A stretch of DNA of 64,000 nt from Azospirillum tabaci (GCF_014596085.1 NZ_JACCJY010000005.1:124001-188000); one strand, 5' to 3'. Counted from the stretch's first letter, positions 17,177 to 29,232 are shown. Notes: a model not told the origin generated them from the sequence alone. Translations and numbers: made by a program.

Positions 17177-17217
17177 CTGCTAATTCGCAGACCCAGGGTA
17201 AGGTGACGGTCCATCAT
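17161..17217 (-). CDS. Putative leader peptide of the ACT gene
   Basis: Eighteen codons, MMDRHLTLGLRISSPVLV, ending at a TGA that lies in the loop-side part of the terminator. Seven of its last 13 residues are Leu, Ile or Val, as expected for a branched-chain amino-acid control peptide. There is no clear ribosome site, and an in-frame ATG ten codons upstream (17247) is also possible. The assignment is inference from position and composition. Confidence 0.35.
   Translation of the reverse strand: MMDRHLTLGLRISSPVLV
17172..17196 (-). promoter_or_regulatory. Candidate antiterminator hairpin
   Basis: On the minus strand CTGGGTCTGC (17196-17187), loop GAATTA, GCAGCCCGG (17180-17172), nine pairs with one bulged T. 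Its 3' arm uses CCCGG, the same bases that form the 5' arm of the terminator at 17147-17176, so the two structures exclude each other. Confidence 0.5.
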
Positions 17218-17321
17218 GGGCGTCAGGATAGGGCGATGGGCGGCCATGGTCAATGGAGTCAGGAATTTCCCTCTCTCGCCTCCGGGGAGGGACACAAGCG
17301 AGTCAACGGGAAACGCGGGTC

Positions 17322-17912
17322 ATGAACGACAACGGCATTCACATCCGCCCGGCCGAGCCGGACGACGCGCCGGACTTGGCGCGGCTGATCGACATGGCCG
17401 GCGGCGGCGTCTACGAATTCCTGCTCGACGGGCTGGTGCCCGGCCAGACGGCGGCGGAGATGCTGGTGCCGGGGTTGGCGGGTTCGTCGGGGTCCTTCTC
17501 CCACCGCCATTCGGGCGTGGCGGAGGCGGCGGGGCGCATCGTCGGGGTCGCCCACGCCTATCCCGTGGATTGGATCAAGACCCAGGACTACAGTGGACTG
17601 CCCCTCGACCGGCTGGCCCATATGGAGGATTTCAACCGGGTGCACGACTGGGGCAGCTACTTCCTGTCGGCGCTGGCCGTCGATCCGGCGTGGCGCCGCC
17701 GCGGCATCGCCTCCCGGCTTCTTGCCTGGGTCTATGAACGGGCGCGCCGCGGCCGGTTCGACCGGGTGACGCTGCATGTCTGGGCCGACAACGCCGACGC
17801 GCGCCGTCTCTACGCCCGGGAGGGCTTCGCCGAGATCGGACGCGCCGACATCCCCTGGCACGAGCGGCTGCCGCACCAGGGGGGAAGCGTGCTGCTCCGG
17901 CGGGCGGTCTAG
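17322..17912 (+). CDS. GNAT-family N-acetyltransferase
   Basis: 196 residues from ATG 17322. The GNAT acetyl-CoA motif A is clear: LSALAVDPAWRRRGIASRLLAWVYERAR (Q/RxxGxG/A type), followed by motif B around LHVWADNADARRLYAREGF. The N-terminus (IHIRPAEPDDAPDLARLID) is the usual first strand and helix. The region after it (EFLLDGLVPGQTAAEMLVPGL) contains an insertion seen in some GNATs of unknown substrate. Its TAG stop directly abuts the stop of prmB on the other strand. Substrate not predictable. Confidence 0.88.
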   Translation: MNDNGIHIRPAEPDDAPDLARLIDMAGGGVYEFLLDGLVPGQTAAEMLVPGLAGSSGSFSHRHSGVAEAAGRIVGVAHAYPVDWIKTQDYSGLPLDRLAHMEDFNRVHDWGSYFLSALAVDPAWRRRGIASRLLAWVYERARRGRFDRVTLHVWADNADARRLYAREGFAEIGRADIPWHERLPHQGGSVLLRRAV

Positions 17913-18854
17913 TTACTTCGCCGCCTTCAGCTGGTCGCGGGTCAGCCAGAAGACCTCGCCGAAGCTGTTGGCGGTCTCCACCCAGAAGAAGTCCAGGTCC
18001 GGATATTCGGCCTCCAGGATCTCGCGGCCGGTGCCGAACTCGCAGAGCAGGCCGCCTTCCGGCGTCAGGTGCTTGGGCGCCTCCTTCAGGATGCGGCGCA
18101 CGATGTCCAGCCCGTCCTCACCCGACGCCAGAGCCATTTCCGGCTCGTGCCGGAACTCCGGCGGCAGGGCGGCCATCGCCTCGGCGTCCACATAGGGCGG
18201 GTTGGTGATGATGACGTCGTACTTGCGGTTCTTCAGCGGCGCGAACAGGTCGCCGTGGTGCAGGGCGATGCGGTCCTCGAACCCGCTGTCCGTCACGTTG
18301 CGCTTGGCCACCTCCAGCGCGTCGGCGGACAGATCCACCGCGTCCACCTGGGCCTCCGGGAAGATCTGCGCGGCCAGGATGGCGAGGCAGCCGGAGCCGG
18401 TGCAGAGGTCGAGAACCCGCTCGACCTCCGTCGGGTCCTCCACCAGCGTGAAGTCGTCGCCGCCGATCAGGTCGGAGAACAGGATCTCCCCGATGTAGGA
18501 GCGCGGGACGATCACCCGCTCGTCCACATAGAAGGGAATGCCCTGGATGTAGGCCTTGTTCAGCAGGTAGGAGGCTGGCTTGCGCGTCTCCACGCGGGCG
18601 TGCAGCAGGTCGGCGACCTTGCGGCGCTCCGCCAGGGTCAGCCGGGCGTCCACATAGGGGTCGAGCTGGTCGATGGGCAGGCTCAGCCCTTCCAGCACCA
18701 TGAACACCGCCTCGTCATGGGCGTTGGTGGTGCCGTGGCCGTAGTCCAGATCGGCCTCGTTGAAGCGGCTGACGCCGTAGCGGATCAGGTCGCGGACGGT
18801 GCGCAGCTCGGTCGCCGCGTCGGCGGGGGTGAGGTCCAGGGAGGGCTTGGTCAC
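17913..18854 (-). CDS. prmB: Ribosomal protein L3 N5-glutamine methyltransferase
   Basis: 313 residues. The N-terminal helical domain (RTVRDLIRYGVSRFNEADLDYGHG ... NAHDEAVFMVLEG) is that of PrmB rather than PrmC. The SAM-binding motif DLCTGSG lies at 149-155 and the catalytic NPPY at 218-221. It methylates a glutamine of ribosomal protein L3. It starts at GTG immediately after the stop of the upstream ArsC-family gene (TAAGTG), so the two are probably translationally linked. Its stop touches the stop of the convergent GNAT gene. Confidence 0.92.
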   Translation of the reverse strand: MTKPSLDLTPADAATELRTVRDLIRYGVSRFNEADLDYGHGTTNAHDEAVFMVLEGLSLPIDQLDPYVDARLTLAERRKVADLLHARVETRKPASYLLNKAYIQGIPFYVDERVIVPRSYIGEILFSDLIGGDDFTLVEDPTEVERVLDLCTGSGCLAILAAQIFPEAQVDAVDLSADALEVAKRNVTDSGFEDRIALHHGDLFAPLKNRKYDVIITNPPYVDAEAMAALPPEFRHEPEMALASGEDGLDIVRRILKEAPKHLTPEGGLLCEFGTGREILEAEYPDLDFFWVETANSFGEVFWLTRDQLKAAK

Positions 18855-19196
18855 TTACAGGATCTCCAGAACGCTTTCCGGCGGACGGCCCACGCGGGCC
18901 TTGTCGCCCGTGACGACGATGGGCCGCTCGATGGCGGCGGGGTTGGCGGACAATGCGTCGATCAGGGCGTCGCCGTCGAGATCCTTGGCGATCCCGGCCT
19001 CCGCCGCCTCCTTGGCGCGCAGGATCTCGCGCGGACCCTTGCCCAGCTTGCCCAGAATGGCCTTCAGCTCCGCCGGGCCGGGCGGGGTCTTCAAATACTC
19101 CACGACGGTGGGCTCGACTCCCCTGGACCTCAGAAGCTCCAGCGTCTGGCGCGACTTGGTGCAGCGCGGGTTGTGGTAGATGGTGACGTCGCTCAT
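18855..19196 (-). CDS. ArsC/Spx-family thioredoxin-fold protein (YfgD-like)
   Basis: 113 residues from the ATG at 19196. HNPRCTKSRQTLELLRSRG carries the single active cysteine C12 of the glutaredoxin-dependent ArsC family; the sequence after it (PGPAELKAILGKL, then RPIVVTGDKARVGRPPE) is typical of YfgD-like proteins. True arsenate reduction is uncertain: no arsB, acr3 or arsR adjoins it, and the operon partner is prmB. An ArsN2-like acetyltransferase occurs 15 kb away but is not linked. Confidence 0.85.
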   Translation of the reverse strand: MSDVTIYHNPRCTKSRQTLELLRSRGVEPTVVEYLKTPPGPAELKAILGKLGKGPREILRAKEAAEAGIAKDLDGDALIDALSANPAAIERPIVVTGDKARVGRPPESVLEIL

Positions 19197-19395
19197 CGCG
19201 GTGTTTCCCTCGCTCTTCCCAGCCATGGCTTTGTCGGTGGCAGGAATACACCCGCCCCGCGCGCCGCGCCAACCCGCCATGCGGAATGGCGGCGGCAGCG
19301 CAACATCCCTCGCGTGACAAGGCCGGCGCTTGGCATTACCTTGCGCGCTCGCATTATTGGCGGCCCACCGCGTGCGGGGCCAATCATTTGAACGG

Positions 19396-20652
19396 ATGCC
19401 AGCCGTGACGAAGCTCTCGCTCTCCAAAGACAAGATCAACATCCTGCTGCTTGAAGGCGTTCACGACAACGCCATCAACGAGCTGGCGCATGGTGGTTAC
19501 GCCACCGTGGAGCGTCTGCCGCACGCGCTGGACGAATCGGAGCTGCTGGAGCGCATCGGGTCCGTCCACATGCTGGGCATCCGCTCGCGCACCCATCTGA
19601 CCGCCAAGGTGCTGGAGGCCGCGACCCGCCTGTTCAGCGTCGGCTGCTTCTGCATCGGCACGAATCAGGTCGATCTGAAGGCCGCCCGCCGACTCGGCAT
19701 CCCGGTCTTCAACGCGCCCTATTCGAACACCCGGTCGGTGGCGGAGCTGGTGATCGGCGAGATCATCATGCTGATGCGCGGCATCTTCTCGAAGTCGAAC
19801 CTCGTGCATGGCGGCGGCTGGATGAAGTCGGCCAAGGACAGCTACGAGATCCGCGGCAAGACGCTGGGCATCGTCGGCTACGGCCACATCGGCACGCAGG
19901 TGTCGATCATGGCCGAATCGATGGGCATGAAGGTCCGCTACTACGACGTCGTGAACAAGCTGGCGCTCGGCAACGCGCAGCCCTGCCACTCGCTGGAGGA
20001 GTTGCTGGCGGTGTCCGACGTGGTGACGCTGCACGTCCCCGACACGCCGCAGACCCGCGACATGATCGGCGAGGCGCAGATCCGCGCCATGAAGAAGGGC
20101 GCCCACCTGATCAACGCCGCCCGCGGCAAGGTCGTGGTGATCGAGGCGCTGGCCGCCGCCCTGAGAGACAAGCATCTGCTGGGTGCCGCCATCGACGTGT
20201 TCCCGAAGGAGCCGGGCGGCGACAAGGAGGTGTTCGAGAGCGCGCTGCGCGGGCTCGACAACGTCATCCTGACCCCGCACATCGGCGGCTCGACGATGGA
20301 GGCGCAGGCCAACATCGGCACCGAGGTGTCGCAGAAGCTGATCGAGTATTCGGACAACGGATCGACCATGGGGGCCGTGAACTTCCCGCAGGTCGGCCTG
20401 CCGGTGGTCCACGCCGGCAGCACCCGCTTCCTGCACGTTCACGAGAACCGTCCGGGCGTGCTGCGCAAGATCAACGAGGTCTTCTCGGGCCGCAACCTGA
20501 ACATCGCCGCGCAGTATCTCCAGACCGACCCGGAGCTGGGCTACGTCGTGGTGGACGTCGACGGCGACGTGGACGAGAACGAGGTGGCGAGCGACCTGCG
20601 CGCCATCGAGGGCACGCTGAAGGCCCGCTTCCTCTATCCGGGCAAGCGCTGA
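19396..20652 (+). CDS. serA: D-3-phosphoglycerate dehydrogenase, E. coli type with ACT domain
   Basis: 418 residues from ATG 19396 (a GTG three codons later is possible). Domain order is substrate-binding (SVHMLGIRSRTHLT), NAD-binding Rossmann (GIVGYGHIGTQVSIMAESMG), catalytic Arg in NAARGKVV, His in PHIGGSTMEAQ, and a C-terminal ACT domain (VHENRPGVLRKINEVFSGRNLNI) that gives serine feedback inhibition. It catalyses the first committed step of serine synthesis. The length matches E. coli SerA rather than the longer ASB-domain form. Monocistronic. Confidence 0.95.
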   Translation: MPAVTKLSLSKDKINILLLEGVHDNAINELAHGGYATVERLPHALDESELLERIGSVHMLGIRSRTHLTAKVLEAATRLFSVGCFCIGTNQVDLKAARRLGIPVFNAPYSNTRSVAELVIGEIIMLMRGIFSKSNLVHGGGWMKSAKDSYEIRGKTLGIVGYGHIGTQVSIMAESMGMKVRYYDVVNKLALGNAQPCHSLEELLAVSDVVTLHVPDTPQTRDMIGEAQIRAMKKGAHLINAARGKVVVIEALAAALRDKHLLGAAIDVFPKEPGGDKEVFESALRGLDNVILTPHIGGSTMEAQANIGTEVSQKLIEYSDNGSTMGAVNFPQVGLPVVHAGSTRFLHVHENRPGVLRKINEVFSGRNLNIAAQYLQTDPELGYVVVDVDGDVDENEVASDLRAIEGTLKARFLYPGKR

Positions 20653-20705
20653 GGTCTGGCGTTGCGGCCCTTGCCGTTGGCGGGGGCCGCACCGACATAG
20701 GCGGA

Positions 20706-21461
20706 ATGATGCTCCGCCCGTTTCGACCGCGTGTGCGCGCCGGCCTCCTGACCCTCCTGTGCCTGGGTGGGGGAGGGCTCGGCTTTTCCGCGCCCGCGCC
20801 CGCGGCCGCGCAAACCGCGACGGCCCAGGGCGGGGTCGCCGCCTGTCCGGACTTCGCGCCGGCCCGCGTGGTCCTGGACCTGCAGATCGCCCCGCTGCGC
20901 ACCGATTACAGCCAATCGATCCGGCAGCTGGCCCAGAAGCCGGGGCGGCGGCCCGTCGCGGGGCGGATTGCCAATTCCCACACGCTGGGGCTGGCGGCCA
21001 TCCAATACAATCAACAATGGCAGGCCGGCGTCATGACGGCGTCGCTGGGGCAGGGCCGCTATTGCGGCGCGGCGCAGACCCTGACCGTCACCTTCGGCTA
21101 TGACGAGCGGACCGTCTATGTGGCCCGCGAGCTGCCGCAGGGCAGTTGCATCCATGGCGAGGTGCTGGCCCACGAGATGCGCCACGTCACGGTGGACGAG
21201 CAGCTCCTGCGCGAGTATGTGCCGGTCCTGAAGCGCCGGCTGGAGGATGTGGTCGGCCGCGCCCGCCCCGCTCAGGGGCGCTCCGAACGGCAGGTGATGG
21301 CGGCGATCGAGCAGCCGATCAAGGCGGCGATGCGCCAGTTGATGGAGGAGTTCGGGCGCGAACGGAACGCGCGTCAGGCCCGCATCGACACCCCCGCCGA
21401 ATACGAGCGCATCAGCCAGTCCTGCAACGGCGAGATCAACCGCTACCTCGGGCGCGTGTGA
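20706..21461 (+). CDS. Exported putative zinc metallopeptidase (HExxH)
   Basis: 251 residues. An N-terminal signal peptide (RAGLLTLLCLGGGGLGFSAP ... AAAQ) is followed by a mature protein with HEMRH at 156-160, the HExxH zinc motif, in the sequence GEVLAHEMRHVTVDEQLL. Four cysteines (C47, C120, C148 and one near the C-terminus) could form disulphides. The setting resembles DUF922-type predicted peptidases, but I cannot assign the family with confidence. It follows serA by 53 bp with its own ATG (two tandem ATGs). Confidence 0.65.
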   Translation: MMLRPFRPRVRAGLLTLLCLGGGGLGFSAPAPAAAQTATAQGGVAACPDFAPARVVLDLQIAPLRTDYSQSIRQLAQKPGRRPVAGRIANSHTLGLAAIQYNQQWQAGVMTASLGQGRYCGAAQTLTVTFGYDERTVYVARELPQGSCIHGEVLAHEMRHVTVDEQLLREYVPVLKRRLEDVVGRARPAQGRSERQVMAAIEQPIKAAMRQLMEEFGRERNARQARIDTPAEYERISQSCNGEINRYLGRV

Positions 21462-21489
21462 TCCCAAGCCTGATCCATTGAATGCCGCG

Positions 21490-21810
21490 TCACCGCCGGC
21501 GCCCGCGTCCGGAGGCGTGGCGGTCGATGAATTCCGGCGGCTTGCGGGACACCCAGCGCAGGAAGGCGGCGATGTCCGGGTGGGCACGCAGGCTGGCGAT
21601 GGTGTGGTAGTGGTCGCGCAGTTCCGCCTCGCTCAACACCGCGTGAATCTTGGCGTGGCAGATGCGGTGCATGGTCACCGTGTCCCGTCCGCCGTAGGTG
21701 CGCGGGATCAGGTGGTGCTCGTTCAGGCTGGGGCCGGGCACCATCGGGCGGCCGCAGAGCGGGCAAGGCGGATGGAACAAGGGCGGATGGGACGGGTCGG
21801 GCGGCGGCAT
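21490..21810 (-). CDS. HNH endonuclease-type protein
   Basis: 106 residues. CPLCGRP (structural zinc pair), EHHLIPRTYGG (first HNH strand with the H-H) and MHRICHAKIHAVLS (second Cys/His set) make up a compact HNH nuclease domain. Such solitary HNH proteins are common and mostly uncharacterised; nicking or structure-specific nuclease activity is likely. It lies 25 bp downstream of the hybrid kinase on the same strand and is tail-to-tail with the HExxH gene. Confidence 0.75.
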   Translation of the reverse strand: MPPPDPSHPPLFHPPCPLCGRPMVPGPSLNEHHLIPRTYGGRDTVTMHRICHAKIHAVLSEAELRDHYHTIASLRAHPDIAAFLRWVSRKPPEFIDRHASGRGRRR

Positions 21811-21835
21811 GGAGCGTCCGGGCGGGCGGCGGGCG

Positions 21836-24910
<3,075 letters not shown>

Positions 24911-25102
24911 GGGATGTCATGCTCCGGTATGCATGGCGAGGGACGTGTCCGTAACCATCGCAGAGTCCGGCAGCAAAGGACACACCTTTGACGGAGCAGG
25001 TTTTTTATCGAAGGGGGTGGAAAAGCGCCCGACTCATTCGATCGAATGGGGCCGGCGGAGGGGGAAAGGCGAAGGGCGCGAAGCTCCCGCATCTGTGAAA
25101 TG

Positions 25103-25126
25103 AAAAAGGAGCCGCAAGCGGCTCCC
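25103..25126 (-). terminator. Rho-independent terminator of carA
   Basis: GGAGCCGC (25109-25116), AA, GCGGCTCC (25119-25126), with an A-run at 25103-25107 that becomes the U-tract of the leftward transcript. It is 33 bp beyond the carA stop. Confidence 0.88.
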
Positions 25127-25158
25127 TTCTCGTCGTCGGCGGGTGCGTCCGCCGGGCG

Positions 25159-26334
25159 TCAGGCCGGCTGCTTGCCGTCCATCAGCGCCACGAAGCGGTC
25201 GAACAGATAGTGGCTGTCCTGCGGGCCGGGAGAGGCTTCCGGGTGGTACTGCACCGAGAAGACCGGCTTGTTCTTCAGCCGGATGCCTTCGTTGGTGCCG
25301 TCAAACAGGCTGACGTGGGTCACCTCGGCGTCGGCGGGCAGGGTCTCCTCCATCACCACGAAGCCGTGGTTCTGGCTGGTGATCTCCACCCGGCCGGAGG
25401 CCAGGTCCTTCACGGGATGGTTGGCGCCGCGGTGGCCCAGCGGCATCTTCTTCGTCTTGGCGCCGAGCGCCAGCGACAGCATCTGGTGGCCCAGGCAGAT
25501 GCCGAACATCGGCAGGCCGGTGTCCAGAAGGCCCTTGATCGTCGGCACGGCGTATTCGCCGGTGGCCGCGGGGTCGCCGGGGCCGTTCGACAGGAAGACG
25601 CCGTCCGGCTTGTGGCGCATCACCTCTTCCACCGTGGCGGTGCCCGGAACCACGGTCACCTTGCAGCCGGCCGCCGCGAGGCAGCGCAGGATGTTGCGCT
25701 TGGCGCCGAAATCGATCGCCACGACGTGGAAGCGCGGGCTCTCCTGCGTGGCGTAACCGGCGCCGAGCGTCCAGGCGCCCTCATCCCAGCCGTAGGTCTG
25801 GCGGCAGGAGACGTCCTTGGCGAGGTCCATGCCCTCCAGCCCCGGCCAGCCCTTGGCCTTGGCGACCAGCGCGTCGAGGTCGAACTTGCCGTCCGGCGCG
25901 TGGGCGACGACGCCGTTCGGGGCGCCCAGGTCGCGGATGCGGCGGGTCAGGCGGCGGGTGTCCACCCCGGCCAGACCGACCAGCCCGTAGCTCTTCAGCC
26001 AGTCGTCGAGGTGGCGGGTGGCGCGCCAGTTCGACGGGTCGGTGACGTCGGCGCGCAGGATCAGGCCGCGCGCGGCGGGGGTCACCGTCTCGATGTCTTC
26101 CGGATTGGCGCCGGTGTTGCCGATGTGGGGGAAGGTGAAGGTGATGATCTGCCCGGCGTAGCTGGGGTCGGTCAGGATTTCCTGATAGCCGGTCATCGAG
26201 GTGTTGAAGCACACCTCGCCCACCGAATCCCCCACCGCACCGATGCCTCGGCCCTTGAAGACGGTGCCATCGGCCAGAACCAGGACACCGGTGTAAGCGC
26301 CGGCATCGCCCGCCGGGAGAGTCGATTGAGCCAT
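25159..26334 (-). CDS. carA: Carbamoyl-phosphate synthase small (glutaminase) subunit
   Basis: 391 residues. The N-terminal domain (LVLADGTVFKGRGIGA ... GEVCFNTSMTGYQEILTDPSY) is CarA-specific. The C-terminal class I amidotransferase has its nucleophile cysteine in MFGICLGHQ (about residue 277) and the HPVKD and QYHPEASPGP motifs. It feeds ammonia from glutamine to CarB for pyrimidine and arginine synthesis. carB is not adjacent; the next gene upstream, yqeY, is divergent. A terminator closes the unit, so carA is transcribed alone here. Confidence 0.96.
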   Translation of the reverse strand: MAQSTLPAGDAGAYTGVLVLADGTVFKGRGIGAVGDSVGEVCFNTSMTGYQEILTDPSYAGQIITFTFPHIGNTGANPEDIETVTPAARGLILRADVTDPSNWRATRHLDDWLKSYGLVGLAGVDTRRLTRRIRDLGAPNGVVAHAPDGKFDLDALVAKAKGWPGLEGMDLAKDVSCRQTYGWDEGAWTLGAGYATQESPRFHVVAIDFGAKRNILRCLAAAGCKVTVVPGTATVEEVMRHKPDGVFLSNGPGDPAATGEYAVPTIKGLLDTGLPMFGICLGHQMLSLALGAKTKKMPLGHRGANHPVKDLASGRVEITSQNHGFVVMEETLPADAEVTHVSLFDGTNEGIRLKNKPVFSVQYHPEASPGPQDSHYLFDRFVALMDGKQPA

Positions 26335-26797
26335 CCTTCAGACCTTATCAAGAGCCGCCGCGGGCCACATATTCCTGCTTTGCGGAGCGTCGGCGCCGCG
26401 TCCCGCCCCGCTGGGCGCACGCGTCGTCGTCGGTCCGCGCCCCGCCATCCCGGTTCCTTGCGGTTCGGGTGTCTGAGCCTGGATCGATTAGTCGGGACGG
26501 GTGAGCCGGTCAACCGTATATGACGATTGGTACCCCGATTTCCAGCGGCGCGTTTGCATATTCGCCGTGCTTCACCGGTGGGGCTTGGCCGTTGGAGGGG
26601 CGGTGGAATGCGCTGGCGGGGGGTGGGAGGCGGCCCTTCGGAATTGACGTGGCAATCCGGCGCAAATTTAGGAATATTGCCGGTTCGCGCCGCGTCTCCC
26701 GCGCCATCCCACGGATGGGGACGGTGCGGATGCTGCCGAGCGGCCGTTATCGTTTCGACGTGACGAACACACCTGACGAACACGAAGGACACACGCA
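26335..26797. other. Intergenic region between divergent carA and yqeY
   Basis: 463 bp with no credible gene. It must hold the promoters of carA (leftward) and of yqeY-dnaG-rpoD (rightward). A loose inverted repeat (CCGGCGCAA ... TTGCCGG, 26657-26683) is the only symmetric element I see. I find no leader peptide or recognisable riboswitch. Confidence 0.6.
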
Positions 26798-27259
26798 ATG
26801 CTGCGCACGCGCCTGAACGAGGCTTTGAAGCAGGCGATGCTCGCCAAGAACCAGCGCGCCGTCTCGACCGTGCGCCTGATCCTGGCCGCGCTGAAGGACC
26901 GGGACATCGCGGCGCGCTCGCGCGGCGTCACCGACGGCATCGACGAGGCCGAGATCCTCTCCATGCTGCAGACGATGATCAAGCAGCGCGGCGAGTCGAT
27001 CAAGCTGTACGAGCAGGGCGGCCGCCTGGAACTGGCCGAGCAGGAGCGCGAGGAGATCACCGTCATCGAGGGCTTCCTGCCCAAGCAGATGTCGGAGGAG
27101 GAGGTGGCCGCCGCCGTCAAGACGGTGGTGGACGAGATCGGCGCCACCTGCATCAAGGACATGGGCAAGGTGATGGCGGAGCTGAAGGCCCGCTACGCCG
27201 GGCAGATGGACTTCGCCAAGGTCAGCGGCACCGTGAAGCAGCAGTTGTCGGCCTGCTGA
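26798..27259 (+). CDS. yqeY: GatB/YqeY domain protein
   Basis: 153 residues, the full length of YqeY. The N-terminus LRTRLNEALKQAMLAKNQRAVSTVRLIL and the C-terminal helical domain (CIKDMGKVMAELKARYAGQMDFAKVS) are related to the tail of GatB, where it binds tRNA. Its role in bacteria that have it as a free protein is unclear. It is the usual first gene of the yqeY-dnaG-rpoD cluster and lies 38 bp before dnaG. Confidence 0.92.
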   Translation: MLRTRLNEALKQAMLAKNQRAVSTVRLILAALKDRDIAARSRGVTDGIDEAEILSMLQTMIKQRGESIKLYEQGGRLELAEQEREEITVIEGFLPKQMSEEEVAAAVKTVVDEIGATCIKDMGKVMAELKARYAGQMDFAKVSGTVKQQLSAC

Positions 27260-27297
27260 ACGTGCGGTTTCCGATCTAGCACGGGTGCCATCCGCCC

Positions 27298-29232
27298 ATG
27301 GCCTTCCCGCCCCAATTCCTGGAAGAACTCCGCACCCGTCTCGCCCTGTCGGACGTGGTGGGCAAGCGCCTGCGCCTGATCCGCGCCGGCCGCGAGTACA
27401 AGGCGCCGTGCCCCTTCCACAACGAGAAGTCGCCCTCCTTCTACGTCAACGACCAGAAGGGCTTCTTCCATTGCTTCGGCTGCGGGGCGCACGGCGACAT
27501 CATCGGCTTCGTCATGCGCCACGACAACCTCGCCTTCCCGGAGGCGGTGGAGGCGCTGGCCGGCGAGGCGGGATTGCCGGTCCCCCGCGCCACCGAGGAG
27601 GACAAGCAGCGCTACGAGCGGCGCAAGACGCTGCACGATCTGGTGGAGCAGGCCGCCCGCTGGTTCGAGCAGCAGCTCTACGCCCCGGCGGGCCGCGCCG
27701 GGCTGGAGTATTTCCAGCGCCGCGGGCTGGACACCGACGGCATGGCGCGCTTCCGCCTGGGCTTCGCCCCCGGCGATTCCGGCGCGTTGCGCAGCCAGCT
27801 GCTGAAGCAGGGCTTCTCGGAAGAGGACATGGTGACGGCCGGCCTGCTGAAGCGGCCGGAGGATGGGCGCACGCCCTACAGCTTCTTCCGCAACCGGGTG
27901 ATCTTCCCGGTGACCGACCGGCGCGGCCGGGTGGTCGCCTTCGGCGGGCGCATCCTGGAAGGCGACGGCCCGAAATACGTCAACACCGCCGACACGCCGC
28001 TGTTCCACAAGGGCACGCTGTTGTACGGCCTGTCGCGGGCGCGGCAGGCGGCGGCGGACGGCAAGCCGGTGATCGTCGCCGAAGGCTACATGGACGTCAT
28101 CGCGCTGGTCCGCGCCGGCTTCGAGGGCGCGGTGGCGCCGCTCGGCACCGCCCTGACCGAGACGCAGGTCCAGGAATTGTGGAAGCTGATCCCCGACGCG
28201 GAGAAGGTGCCCTTCCTCTGCTTCGACGGCGACAACGCCGGGCGTCGCGCGGCGTGGCGCGCGGTGGAGCGCATCCTGCCGCACCTCGCCCCCGGCCATT
28301 CCGCCCGCGTCGCCTTCCTGCCGGAGGGGGAGGACCCCGACAGCCTGATCCGCCTGCACGGTCCCCGCGCCATGCAGGAGGTGCTCGCCGAGGCCATTCC
28401 GCTGTCCGAGGCGGTCTGGCGCATGGAGACCGAGGGCAAGCCCACCGACACCCCCGAATCGAAGGCGGCGGTGAAGGCCGCGCTGGACTCGCGGGTCGGG
28501 CAGATCGCCGACCGTGACGTGCAGGTCTTCTACCGCACGGAGATGCGCCGCCGCGTCGACGAGGCCTTCGCCCCGCCGCCGCGCCAGCGCAACGACCGCG
28601 GCCCCTGGGTTCCGGGCGGCTCCTGGCAAGGCGGGGGGCAGGGGGGCGGGCGCTTCGGCCAGCAAACGCGCCGGCACACGCCGGGCCTGCCGGGCCTGCG
28701 CACCGCGCCGCCGCCGGGCCATCGCCGGCGCAACCCCGGCAATCTCGCCGCCGCGCGGGAGCGCGTTCTGCTGGCGGTGATCATCAATCACCCCGAACTG
28801 TTTGACGAGTTGGGTGAATCGCTGGGCATGCTGCCGTTTCCCGACCGGGAATTGGAGGAATTGCGCCAAGCGGTCATTGGATTGCTTGCCGAGCGGCGTG
28901 AAAACGACTCGGGACTTGACGCCGCATCGCTTTGTCGCCACTTGTCTTCCGCCGGCTATGATACCATTGTCCGCTCTCTGCTCAGCGAGTCGACCTATGT
29001 CCATGCCGGCTTTGCACGCCCGGACGCGTCCTCCTTGGATGCGAAGCGGGGGTGGTGGCCGACATGGCATCACCTGCATCACAGGCAGGTGATGGCCGAT
29101 TTGAGAGAAGCGGAGGCGGCTTTGGCCCGTGACAACAGCGAGGCGAACTTCGCGCGGGTCGTGGCCCTTCAACAGGAGGTCATCAGGTCCGGAATGGGTA
29201 TGACGGATGACGAGGATCTCGACGATGCCTAG
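27298..29232 (+). CDS. dnaG: DNA primase
   Basis: 644 residues. The CHC2 zinc ribbon uses C38, H41, C59 and C62 (CPFHNEKSPSF ... FHCFGCGAHGD). The TOPRIM polymerase core has the catalytic Glu in VIVAEGYMDV (about residue 262) and the DGDNAGRRA acidic pair. A Gly/Gln-rich linker (about 430-475) precedes the C-terminal DnaB-interaction domain (REGVLLAVIINHPEL-like segment). It synthesises primers at the replication fork. It belongs to the macromolecular synthesis cluster with rpoD. Confidence 0.97.
   Translation: MAFPPQFLEELRTRLALSDVVGKRLRLIRAGREYKAPCPFHNEKSPSFYVNDQKGFFHCFGCGAHGDIIGFVMRHDNLAFPEAVEALAGEAGLPVPRATEEDKQRYERRKTLHDLVEQAARWFEQQLYAPAGRAGLEYFQRRGLDTDGMARFRLGFAPGDSGALRSQLLKQGFSEEDMVTAGLLKRPEDGRTPYSFFRNRVIFPVTDRRGRVVAFGGRILEGDGPKYVNTADTPLFHKGTLLYGLSRARQAAADGKPVIVAEGYMDVIALVRAGFEGAVAPLGTALTETQVQELWKLIPDAEKVPFLCFDGDNAGRRAAWRAVERILPHLAPGHSARVAFLPEGEDPDSLIRLHGPRAMQEVLAEAIPLSEAVWRMETEGKPTDTPESKAAVKAALDSRVGQIADRDVQVFYRTEMRRRVDEAFAPPPRQRNDRGPWVPGGSWQGGGQGGGRFGQQTRRHTPGLPGLRTAPPPGHRRRNPGNLAAARERVLLAVIINHPELFDELGESLGMLPFPDRELEELRQAVIGLLAERRENDSGLDAASLCRHLSSAGYDTIVRSLLSESTYVHAGFARPDASSLDAKRGWWPTWHHLHHRQVMADLREAEAALARDNSEANFARVVALQQEVIRSGMGMTDDEDLDDA

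Noticed and set aside
18855..19196. Arsenic-resistance operon
   Set aside because: The ArsC-family gene is coupled to prmB and the ArsN2-like gene is 15 kb away; no ars regulator or pump is present.
26335..26797. Pyrimidine-type leader or riboswitch before carA
   Set aside because: No leader peptide, terminator or U-tract is seen in the 463 bp on the carA side.
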